From the NCBI GenBank assembly GCA_022706085.1, contig JAKJDF010000001.1, positions 1 through 48,393 of the forward strand: a DNA stretch of 48,393 bases, written 5' to 3'. The stretch is from Candidatus Latescibacterota bacterium. GTDB lineage: Bacteria > Latescibacterota > MWCZ01. The notes under the pieces were generated by a model. That model saw only the letters and a list, made by a program, of their open reading frames with translations. It searched no databases and was not told where the DNA came from. Positions 36,148 to 44,770 of the stretch are shown piece after piece. Each line of letters begins with the position of its first letter. The first letter of the stretch is position 1. Both the position numbers and the translations under genes were made by a program.

Positions 36148-38493
36148 ATGCCTCGCCGGCAAATGGATATGCCGATAACCCACGTGCATCACGGCGCGTA
36201 CACGCTTGAGGGTGACATTGAGCCGATCACCGGCGAGTTGAGGCTGGCGCCACCTGTTCTGTACCAATGCAGCAGCACGGCAACTCCGTTGCCAAACACC
36301 GCCGGTGCTGCCATCCCAACTCCCACCGATCCGGACCGGTTCTGTTCCCCCCAGGAAATCCAGAAGCGCCTTGATCTGACGCGAAGATGGGTAAATGAGC
36401 TGCACGGAATCGGCATCCGGTGGGTAATTCCGTACACGTGCAACGTGAAGCTGGGCGGGAAACACGAAGGCCGCAAGGGCATCTGGAAGTTCTATGATCA
36501 TTGGGACGATTACACATTTCTCGGCATTGGTCCGCGGCCGGGGGCAGACCCGATAGAATGGATGGCCAGGGAACGGGACGGGCAACTGCATTACTCCTAT
36601 GAGAAGCGTCACCCGGGCTTTACGTCGTGCGGGTGGTATAAGTACACGCCCTGCCTCAATAACCCGCATTTCAATACGTACCAGCGAGCCAACGTTCGCA
36701 CCATTGCATTGGCCGGGTACGATGGCGTGTTCGTGGACAACAACAACATTAACTGCTACTGCCAGCACTGCGAAAAACTGTTCAAAGTATGGATGAGCAA
36801 AAGACACGCGCCGGACCAGTTGCGTGAGCGTTTCGGTTGGAGCAGTTACGACGAGGTCCACCTCGGCTGGCGCGGAAACCGGATGGACTGGGTCAAATAC
36901 GACCCTCTGTTCCGCAGGTTCGTGGAGGACACTCTCCCCTCCCAGGAGAGGATTCAGTGGTTTGAGACGGACGACATGAATGAAATCAAGCTCCAGGAAG
37001 CAGGGAGCGGTTGGCTGTGGGGACGCAGCAACGAATTCCTGAGCTGGGTCTATGTTCACATTTCGCCGGAAGAACGGAGAAAGACATGGGGCGTGGAGCA
37101 CATCGAGGACTCGTGGGGCATCCGCGACGAGCGTGACCGACTTCTCTGGGCCGAGACCTCACGTTTCTGGGCATCGTGCATCTGCGACAACCTGCGCAAA
37201 ATCAAAGGGTACGGGCAGGAAGTGTCCGGAAAGGATTTTCTTGTTGTACCCAACTGGGGGGAGTTGCTGACCTTCCAGGAGCTCGCTTTCCGAGAAGACA
37301 TGGGGCATGATATCGAGGAGTGGGCCCCTGCAACGGACATCGTGTTCTGGGAAGACAACCGGGATCCGGGCAGAACTGCGGAAGGCCTCTACTTTGACTA
37401 CAGCCTTGAGTACAAACTGGCCCACGCCGCGGGTGTCCGAAGTGGCGCAATGGCGGCGTTGCCCGGAGACCACGATACGTGTGCACTGGCGCATGGCGAA
37501 GCCGTTGCCCACGGAGGGGCGTTTATTCAGCGCGGTCCCGAATTCGCCGATTTGAGAGGTGAATACAACCGGTTTCTTTCGGAGCATCAACACTGGTTTG
37601 AGGGATACGTGTCAGCCGCGCGGGCAGGTCTGGTCCTGTCCTTCCAGACGTACCGTCTGGGCGGACACGCGCACATTCGCGACACGTTCCGCCTTGTCCA
37701 GTTCCTCAACGATCAGCAGGTGCCCTTTGACGTCCTCGTCGATACACAGCTTCCCGACAAGGAACTGCTTCGCAGTTACTCGCTGCTCGTGTGTTCTGAG
37801 CTTGCGGCTTTGAGCAACGAAGCGACTGCAGCCTTCCGGGAGTTTGTCTGTGGCGGAGGGATTCTTTTCGGTTGCGGAGCACTCGGCGCCATGGACGAAT
37901 TCGGGGCACTCAGATCGGGATTTCTCGCGGGGATGTCTGGAGCGAACGTGATACGTTGCGACCGTCTGAATGATTTGCTCCCACCGGGACAGATTTCTCG
38001 AGAGGACGCCCTGGAGTTTGTTACGAATGTCTGGCGATATCTGAACTGGTCAGTCACAAAATGGCCGCTGATCGATGCCGGAGATTATGCAGTCAAGATC
38101 GAACGATTCGTTGATCCAGGAGCTGTTGCAACGCGGATTCCGGGATGGCAGAATTTCCAGGTCGCCGATCCCTACGCGTGTAATGGCCTGAGGGTAGTTC
38201 CGTATTTGAGGGTCAGCGGACGCCGGTGTGAGTTGAGTATCCATCTGCTCAATTACAACGTCGATCTGACCTTACCGGCGGGAACAAGGTCTACGAAGAC
38301 CATGCGGGACGTCGCAATTTCCCTTCCGGTGGGAGACGGGCTTGTCCTTCGAGATGCACTCTGCGCTCGGCCTGGCAAGGAAGTGGAGACCGTTGACGCG
38401 TGCATCAAGGCTGACCGGGTGATGTTCAACGTGCCCGAACTCGATGCCTACGCTTTGGTGCACCTCACTCTTGACAACCACGTTGCACACTGA
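36148..38493 (+). CDS. Putative glycoside hydrolase, beta-galactosidase-like with Rossmann-type trimerisation domain
   Basis: ATG 36148 has GGAG 6 nt upstream and gives 781 residues; an ATG at 36133 is in frame but lacks such spacing. Residues about 60-420 look like a TIM barrel: IRWVIPYTCN, 'GYDGVFVDNNNINCYCQHC' (C203, C205 and C208 cluster), 'FLVVPNWGELLTF' and 'ATDIVFWEDNRDPG'. Residues about 430-650 resemble the beta-galactosidase trimerisation fold ('QHWFEGYVSAARAGLVLSFQ', VPFDVLVDTQLPDKELLRSYSL). A beta-rich C terminus follows. No signal peptide is present. It belongs to a poorly characterised group near GH42 and similar barrels, and the sugar is unknown. It is 18 nt before the AAC(3)-like gene and probably shares its transcript. 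Confidence 0.65.
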   Translation: MPRRQMDMPITHVHHGAYTLEGDIEPITGELRLAPPVLYQCSSTATPLPNTAGAAIPTPTDPDRFCSPQEIQKRLDLTRRWVNELHGIGIRWVIPYTCNVKLGGKHEGRKGIWKFYDHWDDYTFLGIGPRPGADPIEWMARERDGQLHYSYEKRHPGFTSCGWYKYTPCLNNPHFNTYQRANVRTIALAGYDGVFVDNNNINCYCQHCEKLFKVWMSKRHAPDQLRERFGWSSYDEVHLGWRGNRMDWVKYDPLFRRFVEDTLPSQERIQWFETDDMNEIKLQEAGSGWLWGRSNEFLSWVYVHISPEERRKTWGVEHIEDSWGIRDERDRLLWAETSRFWASCICDNLRKIKGYGQEVSGKDFLVVPNWGELLTFQELAFREDMGHDIEEWAPATDIVFWEDNRDPGRTAEGLYFDYSLEYKLAHAAGVRSGAMAALPGDHDTCALAHGEAVAHGGAFIQRGPEFADLRGEYNRFLSEHQHWFEGYVSAARAGLVLSFQTYRLGGHAHIRDTFRLVQFLNDQQVPFDVLVDTQLPDKELLRSYSLLVCSELAALSNEATAAFREFVCGGGILFGCGALGAMDEFGALRSGFLAGMSGANVIRCDRLNDLLPPGQISREDALEFVTNVWRYLNWSVTKWPLIDAGDYAVKIERFVDPGAVATRIPGWQNFQVADPYACNGLRVVPYLRVSGRRCELSIHLLNYNVDLTLPAGTRSTKTMRDVAISLPVGDGLVLRDALCARPGKEVETVDACIKADRVMFNVPELDAYALVHLTLDNHVAH

Positions 38494-38511
38494 ACTCGTG
38501 AGGGAACACGG

Positions 38512-39480
38512 ATGGAAACAGAAATCCCCGTCGTGACGAAGAATGACCTGGTCACCGGGCTGCGCTCAGTTGGTCTTTCAGGAGGCCAGCATGTTGTCGT
38601 CCACAGCTCCCTGAGTCGGTTCGGCAGGGTGGAAGGCGGTGCCGAAAAGGTGATTGCGGCGCTGAAAGAGATTATCACGCCTGAAGGAACCGTCGTCATG
38701 CCTACCTTCACAAGCCGTATCGAATTCTTCGCAGAAGCTCTCATCGCCCGCTGCGCGGCTCAGGGCAAGGAGGGCTTCCACGGCACAGTCCGCGAGCTGT
38801 ACGACACCGTTCGGCAGATCTGGTTGGATGCGGGCTTCAAAATCGTTCCATTCGAGACGCCTGAGTCCCTCTGGAAACGCTTTCACGACGAAGGAGTGTT
38901 CACTCACTGGAAAAACTGGCAAATCTCGCCCCAGGTTTTTCCGTTGCCGGGTGGCGAGCTCGTACACATCGTGAAGCACGGTCAACCCTTGCCGCCGGAT
39001 CAACTGCACCCTTGGTGCATTGCCGGAACCGTTGGCATCATCCCGGAAACGTTCAGGAAACAACCCGATGTACGGAGGAGTGAACATTATTCAGGATCGT
39101 TCGCCGCGTGGGGTTCGATGACGGATTTCATCCTCAAGGGGCACGACAACTACTCGCCGAGGGTGTTCGAAGACCATCCCTTATACCGGATGAAGGAAAT
39201 CGGGGGAAAAATCCTCCTTCTGGGAATTAACCACGGCAACAACTCCACGATTCACGTCGCTGAAGAAGCCGCGGTGAGAGCCAGGGGCGTGAACGTTCCG
39301 CACGAGTACCTCGGGCATTTTATGAACATTGAAGCGCCCCTTGATGCGGCAGGCGGACAAACACACGGAAAAATAGGAAATGCGGAGGTGCGACTGGCGG
39401 ACACCCGAATCCTTTACCGCGTCTGCGCGGAGATACTCGATGCAAAACTGACGAGTGGCGAGCTGGTTCCTGTCGGATAA
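38512..39480 (+). CDS. AAC(3)-fold N-acetyltransferase
   Basis: This 322-residue protein has the antibiotic-acetyltransferase AAC(3)/FrbF/YokD fold. It shows VVVHSSLSRFGRVEGGAEKV, 'TPEGTVVMPTFTSR', 'IAGTVGIIPETFRKQPDVRRSEH' and the catalytic segment ILLLGINHGNNSTIHVAEEAA. The family transfers acetyl from acetyl-CoA to an amino group of aminoglycosides or of natural-product precursors. Here it follows a glycoside-hydrolase-like gene by 18 nt with GAGGG before the ATG. Acetylation of an amino sugar or aminated metabolite released by that enzyme is more plausible than drug resistance, though this is inferred from position. It is convergent with the lipoprotein hydrolase gene ending at 39502. Confidence 0.88.
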   Translation: METEIPVVTKNDLVTGLRSVGLSGGQHVVVHSSLSRFGRVEGGAEKVIAALKEIITPEGTVVMPTFTSRIEFFAEALIARCAAQGKEGFHGTVRELYDTVRQIWLDAGFKIVPFETPESLWKRFHDEGVFTHWKNWQISPQVFPLPGGELVHIVKHGQPLPPDQLHPWCIAGTVGIIPETFRKQPDVRRSEHYSGSFAAWGSMTDFILKGHDNYSPRVFEDHPLYRMKEIGGKILLLGINHGNNSTIHVAEEAAVRARGVNVPHEYLGHFMNIEAPLDAAGGQTHGKIGNAEVRLADTRILYRVCAEILDAKLTSGELVPVG

Positions 39481-39501
39481 GTCACCTGGCGCGTTCCCGC
39501 G

Positions 39502-41346
39502 TTACGGTTCCACCCATCGCAGACCCGGAACCTCATTACCGTTTTCGTCCGTTACGCGAAAGTAGAAGCCCCAGGCCCTCCGGACGTTACCGCATTTTAC
39601 CATGATCTCGCTCCAACCGGGAGTCAGTTGGACGGGGATCACGTTTTCGTCGCGCAAGGCAACCCGCCCGCGGGTCGACCGGAACACCTCTCTTCCGTTC
39701 ACGAACACCGCAACGTAGTCGTTGCTTCCGACTCGCAACTCGGCATGGGTTGCCGTGGGGACCTCCACCCACGCGACGCTGTACGCGAGCACGCTGTCCT
39801 GACCGCTCACGATTTCCTTCAAATCAACGAACCCCGTCGCATCCAGATCCACCCGTTTCCACCGGAGTTCTCCTCCCGGCACGTCGAACCCATCGTACGC
39901 CGAGTACACGGCTGTCAGATCAACGCCTCTTTCGGGAGGGTACACGACCGAGAATTCGTTCTGCCGGCAGGGGAAGGGTCCCACAACCCACCATCGCGGC
40001 GGAGTCCCCGGAAACACGACGGGGCAGCGGTTCCGCACGAGCTCGGCTCGCGCGGCGAACGCAGAGTCGGTGATCACGGGTTTTTCCCGCAGAACGGCCA
40101 GGTACGCCTCGAGGTTGACGTCGGTCGGCAGGGTATCGTTGTATGCTGCGTGGTACCTTCTCCTGGCGGTCTCGCTCATCCGCCAGAAAACCGGTCCATG
40201 TCCATAAATCCATGCATACTCACGGCTTATCTGTCGCACAGCAGCGTACTGTCTGCGGAATTCCGCGGGCGGGTAATTGGCGCTCTTGTCGGCGTACGAT
40301 CCCACGATCCGGTCTCCGAAGGTCTCCGCCTTGCCGGAGTAGCCCGTGAACCGCCCGGACGCGTCCATGATCATCCTGTAGTACCCGAGCGGCCACATCC
40401 CCGTTGCGATCGAACCGCGTCGCATCCAGTATTCGAACGCACGTTTGTCTCTCGACTGGTATAACGCCTTCCGTACCGCCAGATCAATGGACAACGCATT
40501 GTTTAATATCCGCTCCGGGTCGGTAACGTTATACATGTTTTCGACGCACATGTGGATACCCCCCGGTGCGTCAGTTTCCGCCAGCGCGTCTACCATTCCG
40601 GCAAAAAGCTGGACACCCAGCGGGCCGTAGGTCCAGACCGTTTCCGGCAGATGCCAGTTCACCATGTCCGGAAATTCCGAAATCATCGCCGACATGATTT
40701 CGTATCCCCTTTGACGTGCCTGGTGCGGCAACAGATCGCGAGGGTATCCTTCCCGAAGGTATGCCTCATACGTGAGTTCGTATGTGGGGTAGATGTACTC
40801 GATATCCAGAGCTACTCCAGCGAAACCGGCATCTCGCGCGAAGATGGCGCACTGACGGAAGTTTTCGCAGATGCTGTCCCATGCCGCGTCATCGAACCAG
40901 TCGGGTAAAGGGCGATAGAACGCGACTTTGATGCTGTTCGAACTCATTCCTGCTGCTCTGCACCGCTCGTTCATGCGCTTGCAGATCTGGAACAACGGAT
41001 TACCCTCGCCAACGACGCGACCGGCCGGCTCATCGGGCGTGAACGTTGTAGGTTGCTTCCAGATGTCGCTATCCCAGTTGTGCATGATGTCCGCCACCAT
41101 GAACCCGTCGATCCCGTTCCGTGCGAAATACTCGGCACTGTCGGCAAGGAATTCCGGCGCAATTGTTGTGAACACGAGCGTCTTCACGCGTTCGGGGTAT
41201 GGATCGGGAGCATACGAGTATGTTCTGCTTGCCGCAGCCGCCGGGGGTTGCTGGCCGACTGGCACCACGGCCGTGTGCGGCGCACAGGAAAACAGAACAA
41301 CGGCGCAAAACGGCAGGCAAGGAACAACGCGGCTGAGAAACTTCAC
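39502..41346 (-). CDS. Lipoprotein paralog of an unassigned TIM-barrel hydrolase family
   Basis: GTG 41346 follows GAGGTGG by 5 nt and gives a lipoprotein signal with lipobox LFSC (C21), 614 residues in all; upstream codons in frame overlap the divergent gene's leader. Residues about 45-430 are strongly similar to the product of the gene at 44771: PERVKTLVF, 'LPDWFDDAAWDSICENFRQ', FAGVALDIEYI, SEFPDMVNWHLPE, FGDRIVGSYADKSANYPPAEF and YAWIYGHGPVFWRMS. The ALDIEY strand (D181, E183) recalls the D.D.E motif of GH18-like barrels with only the last D and E retained. The C-terminal 130 residues form a beta-sandwich with a VNGREVF strand, likely carbohydrate binding. It should sit at a membrane surface, exposed to the periplasm or outside. 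Confidence 0.75.
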   Translation of the reverse strand: MKFLSRVVPCLPFCAVVLFSCAPHTAVVPVGQQPPAAAASRTYSYAPDPYPERVKTLVFTTIAPEFLADSAEYFARNGIDGFMVADIMHNWDSDIWKQPTTFTPDEPAGRVVGEGNPLFQICKRMNERCRAAGMSSNSIKVAFYRPLPDWFDDAAWDSICENFRQCAIFARDAGFAGVALDIEYIYPTYELTYEAYLREGYPRDLLPHQARQRGYEIMSAMISEFPDMVNWHLPETVWTYGPLGVQLFAGMVDALAETDAPGGIHMCVENMYNVTDPERILNNALSIDLAVRKALYQSRDKRAFEYWMRRGSIATGMWPLGYYRMIMDASGRFTGYSGKAETFGDRIVGSYADKSANYPPAEFRRQYAAVRQISREYAWIYGHGPVFWRMSETARRRYHAAYNDTLPTDVNLEAYLAVLREKPVITDSAFAARAELVRNRCPVVFPGTPPRWWVVGPFPCRQNEFSVVYPPERGVDLTAVYSAYDGFDVPGGELRWKRVDLDATGFVDLKEIVSGQDSVLAYSVAWVEVPTATHAELRVGSNDYVAVFVNGREVFRSTRGRVALRDENVIPVQLTPGWSEIMVKCGNVRRAWGFYFRVTDENGNEVPGLRWVEP

Positions 41347-41443
41347 GACCACCTCTTGCGGCATATGGGATGATGCATTAACCATACAATGGAGCGGCTC
41401 TCCCGTCCAACGTGGCGGCGGACTTGCGTTCTTGCCACACAGT

Positions 41444-41460
41444 GTCCCACAGCCTGGGAC
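41444..41460. promoter_or_regulatory. Palindrome in a divergent regulatory gap
   Basis: GTCCCA and TGGGAC flank a 5-nt centre (CAGCC), making a 17-bp dyad in the 150-nt gap between the divergent hydrolase genes starting at 41346 and 41497. Its size and place fit a repressor or activator operator, but no matching copy was found by eye elsewhere in the island. Confidence 0.35.
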
Positions 41461-41496
41461 GTACGCCGGGTACGGCATCCTGCGAAAGGAAAGCTG

Positions 41497-43053
41497 ATGA
41501 CACAGATTCCTGAATGGGCAAAGGCCCAGACCGGTGCCCGGAGTGTTCTGGAACGCTGGATTTCCTCTTCCATCGAGAGAAACCTTTTGATCCCGTACCA
41601 CGGCATCCACGACGAAGGGAGTTTCACTGCTTCGTGGGACGCGTTCTACTTCACCACCCAGAATCCGCGCATTCGTGACTTTCTTGTGTGGCTTCGCAAT
41701 GGATTCGCGGACTGGACGAAGGATAACCTCCTGCACGGGTATTACCCTGAAGGTGAGGTTCACCACGCCACCGAACCGTTCACTCATTTCATCGCACGAT
41801 TCCGGACGCTTCTGCCGGGTGACACGCTGACCGCCCGCCTGCTGGAAGATGCCGCCGAGCATTTGGGGAACTGGGTGCCCGAGATACCGGCCTGGTACGA
41901 CTGGAAGACCCACTGCATGAAGAGCTGGCGCATCGGTACCCGGGTGGTCAAAACCACTCCCCCTGACGATTACGAAGAACCGGATTCGGTTCGACCCGCG
42001 ATCATCGCGCTGGCGGCGTACGCGGTTACAGGGAAGGAACGCTATCTCGCGTTCTGTTGCGATTACGCCGACAAGTGGGCCGCGGCACTCCTGGAGACTC
42101 CGCTTCCCCGCGTGCGATTTCTTCAGAGCGCGGAGAACTTGTACAACGACAGGATCGTGCTCCAGGCTACGGGAGACCTGCAACTGCGTCTGGAACTAGT
42201 GGTGGCTTCAGGGCTTGCAGACTGGCTCATGGACCTTTTCTACCTCACGGAGAAACCCACCTACGCGGAGGCTTCGCGAGTCGTCATGGCGGGTCTCGTG
42301 CCGGTTCTCGCGGATCCCCGCAACTCAATTGCCGCCGCTCTTATCGCGAAATACCGTCGGGTGACGGGAGACAGAAGCCTTGACGAAGCAATTGTCGCGT
42401 CACTCGGCCCCCCCCCACGCTACGACAAAGCAGGAATCGTTCTGCGCGAAGACTGGACGGACTCCAAGGAAACCCGAAAAGAGAGGTCAATGCTGCTGAA
42501 CAAGCGCATCGGACACCGGTTTGACCAGGTCAGGTGGGCGGACAAAGAAGGCCAGGAAGTTACAGAACCGACAGGCGCCGCATGGGTTCTCGCGTGGCAG
42601 ATCACTGGCGAAGAACGATACGCCGCGAGAGCGATGTTCCTGGCCGGTGAACGGCTGCGGCTCGCAATGGAGAAACTCCAGGACGGACGCGACCACGGGT
42701 GCGGAGGAAACACCATCGGCGCGGTCGCTTCTGGCCACGGGAGAGCCGATAGATTCGGACATGTGAATTCAGTCTGGGGGCCTCTCCTGATTGGATCGTC
42801 CAGGGTGTTTTCCGCTGAACAGCCGCTCGTGATTTACCCTTCCGGTCTGCCCGATGGGGTTGCATCCCTTGTCAACTGGGCAGGCAACACTGGAGTGGAA
42901 TGGTTCAACACGGGAGAGGTCGCCCGGACCGTAACGTGGGTAGATGGCTCGAGACCTGGCGCAACCCCGCAACACGTGACTATCCCGCCCGGAGAGCAAC
43001 GGGAGGCTCCCCTGGAGAAAGCGTTCCCGATCGCACGCGCTGTTGCCGGATGA
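41497..43053 (+). CDS. Putative alpha/alpha-toroid carbohydrate-active protein
   Basis: ATG 41497 has AAAGGAAAG upstream and gives 518 residues, with no signal peptide. The protein is largely helical with recurring paired helices such as 'RPAIIALAAYAVTGKERYLA' and 'GAAWVLAWQITGEERYAARA'. These are the repeats seen in (alpha/alpha)6 barrel glycosidases, uronyl hydrolases and related enzymes. Other candidate active-site bits are 'YYPEGEVHHATEPFTHFIAR' and 'MKSWRIGTRVVKT'. I cannot assign a GH or PL family, and the acidic catalytic pair is not clear. Divergent from the lipoprotein hydrolase and in the same island, it probably acts on the same or a related saccharide in the cytoplasm. Confidence 0.6.
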   Translation: MTQIPEWAKAQTGARSVLERWISSSIERNLLIPYHGIHDEGSFTASWDAFYFTTQNPRIRDFLVWLRNGFADWTKDNLLHGYYPEGEVHHATEPFTHFIARFRTLLPGDTLTARLLEDAAEHLGNWVPEIPAWYDWKTHCMKSWRIGTRVVKTTPPDDYEEPDSVRPAIIALAAYAVTGKERYLAFCCDYADKWAAALLETPLPRVRFLQSAENLYNDRIVLQATGDLQLRLELVVASGLADWLMDLFYLTEKPTYAEASRVVMAGLVPVLADPRNSIAAALIAKYRRVTGDRSLDEAIVASLGPPPRYDKAGIVLREDWTDSKETRKERSMLLNKRIGHRFDQVRWADKEGQEVTEPTGAAWVLAWQITGEERYAARAMFLAGERLRLAMEKLQDGRDHGCGGNTIGAVASGHGRADRFGHVNSVWGPLLIGSSRVFSAEQPLVIYPSGLPDGVASLVNWAGNTGVEWFNTGEVARTVTWVDGSRPGATPQHVTIPPGEQREAPLEKAFPIARAVAG

Positions 43054-43088
43054 CCGCTCCCGGCGGGACCTGACACGGTAAGTCGGGG

Positions 43089-43295
43089 TTACTCGCCCGG
43101 CGGAGACGGTTCGTACGCTTTGCGGCCGTACACGCGTTCGTATGCTCTGCACGAGGGGCAGATTCCGCCTTCGACGTGTCTGACGAACCAGTATGCGATG
43201 CCTCGCTGCTTTTTTCTCGCGTGGCTGCATACCGGACAATCAACACACTTCTGAGCGAGAGCGCGGTCCCTGTCGGTTACTTCCTGATTTTCCAT
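43089..43295 (-). CDS. Small zinc-ribbon protein
   Basis: This 68-residue protein has a CxxCxxC cluster (C17, C20, C23) and a second knuckle CPSC (C46, C49), the arrangement of a treble-clef or zinc-ribbon. The tail ERVYGRKAYEPSPPGE is polar. AGGCAGGGA lies upstream of the ATG, and the gene begins 13 nt after the stop of the FAD oxidoreductase on the same strand, so the two are probably translated from one mRNA. It may be a small metal-binding partner of the oxidoreductase. The role is unknown. Confidence 0.65.
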   Translation of the reverse strand: MENQEVTDRDRALAQKCVDCPVCSHARKKQRGIAYWFVRHVEGGICPSCRAYERVYGRKAYEPSPPGE

Positions 43296-43308
43296 GCTGT
43301 ATCCCTGC

Positions 43309-44637
43309 CTAAGGCGTTTTGGCGGTGGCCTCCACGGCCCTGCGTCGTCTTTCCTGCTGATAGATCGAATGCCATGAGCGATCGAGAATAACCCCGTTTC
43401 GTCGCAGCATGTCCTGTAACTCGGCGACGTCTATGTCCCGAGGCGCGCACCCTTCCCGAAGAGCCAGACACGCGCACATTCCTGCGGCAATTCCCATCCC
43501 AGCCGCGGTCGCCATCACGCGGAAAGACGACATCGCCATTTGATCGCCGGAGACACACCGACCCGCGACAAGAAGGTTTTCGGAGCCGCGCGGGATAAGG
43601 GCCCTCAATGGAATGTGGTACGGTGGAACGGGGTCGGTGATACCGGTACCCGCCCGTTGAAGCACGGTGGGCCAATGGTAGTCCACGTGGTACGTTCCTA
43701 CCACCACAGCGTCTTCCCATTCCCGTCCCGCCCGGACGTCCTGCTCCGTCAGAACAACATCCCCGATGATGCGCCTTCCTTCGCGAATCCCGATGAGGGG
43801 GCTTACCGAGGAAAGACAATACGTGGAGTACCGTCTTCCGCCATAGCCTTCTGTCTGCAGGAAGTACACCAGGCCCATCATCTGACGCCGTGCTTCGATC
43901 TCCGCATCTGAAAGCTCGCGCGCGTTCACTGCGCTGTGGCCTATCACCTTCATTTTGACGTCAATTCGCCCGTTTTCGTGCCGGTGAATGGAGGTCATTG
44001 GTATGGTTTCCGGAGTGTACCGGGGGCACCCCGGTGGCAACCAGGGTGTCTGTTCGCAATGTGTATCCCACATGGAAAAATACAACGACATCGGGAGCGG
44101 CGCGCCGCCCGACTCGGAACCCGACACCGTGGGATATCCAGCGGAAAGCGCCACATCGGCATCCCCCGTTGCATCCACAATCAACTTCGGGCAGTGCGCC
44201 TGAAGGCCACCCGCAGTATGCAGAAACACAGTGTCGATAACATTGCCGTCCCTGTGCGTCGCCGCAACACGGCTGTGCAACAGCAACGTGACCCCTTTCC
44301 GCAGCACATACTCCTGCATCAGAAAGCCCACATACACCGTTTCGACGGCACGTGCGTCCTGTTCCGGGTGGTATGGTGCTATCACCCTGGCTTCTTCAAG
44401 AGCCGCAATGATCTCGTCAAATACCCGCCCGACTCCCCGCGTGTGGCCGCAGAAACCTGACACACCGGAAACCGCCATGGCGCCTCCCAGTTCGGCAAAC
44501 CCCTCGACGAGAAGCACGTCCGCCCCTTGCTCCGCCGCCGCAACTGCCGCGCAGATCCCCGCAAAACCGCCCCCGGCAACCAGTACATCGGGACGCGATA
44601 CAACGGGAATATCGTCCTCAATTCTGGCTGTATCCAT
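43309..44637 (-). CDS. FAD-dependent oxidoreductase (FAD_oxidored family)
   Basis: The start at ATG 44637 has GGAGGG about 8 nt upstream; an ATG at 44652 would place that site inside the code. The product is 442 residues. The dinucleotide fold is 'PDVLVAGGGFAGICAAVAA' with GGGFAG at 22-27. Other signatures are ELGGAMAVSGVSGFCG, 'LIVDATGDADVALSAGYP' and, near the end, LLVAGRCVSGDQMAMSSFRVMATAAGMG. This large family oxidises alcohol, amine or C-H groups using FAD, often without a known electron acceptor, and is abundant in sugar-degrading islands of uncultured phyla. It lies between two sugar-active genes and is divergent from the operon beginning at 44771 (133-nt gap). Confidence 0.88.
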   Translation of the reverse strand: MDTARIEDDIPVVSRPDVLVAGGGFAGICAAVAAAEQGADVLLVEGFAELGGAMAVSGVSGFCGHTRGVGRVFDEIIAALEEARVIAPYHPEQDARAVETVYVGFLMQEYVLRKGVTLLLHSRVAATHRDGNVIDTVFLHTAGGLQAHCPKLIVDATGDADVALSAGYPTVSGSESGGAPLPMSLYFSMWDTHCEQTPWLPPGCPRYTPETIPMTSIHRHENGRIDVKMKVIGHSAVNARELSDAEIEARRQMMGLVYFLQTEGYGGRRYSTYCLSSVSPLIGIREGRRIIGDVVLTEQDVRAGREWEDAVVVGTYHVDYHWPTVLQRAGTGITDPVPPYHIPLRALIPRGSENLLVAGRCVSGDQMAMSSFRVMATAAGMGIAAGMCACLALREGCAPRDIDVAELQDMLRRNGVILDRSWHSIYQQERRRRAVEATAKTP

Positions 44638-44770
44638 CGCAAAGCCCTCCACGCGCCTGCAGAAACTCTCACTCCGAGGGAATTCGCCACCGTGACGTTG
44701 CTCCGCGGCAAACCTGACTCGATACTATGAAACAGTACGCATTCGGCACCACCACTGCACAGGACGAACA

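Noticed and set aside
38512-39480. Acquired aminoglycoside resistance gene
   Set aside because: There are no mobile element, integron or composition shift, and the gene is embedded in a sugar-related operon.
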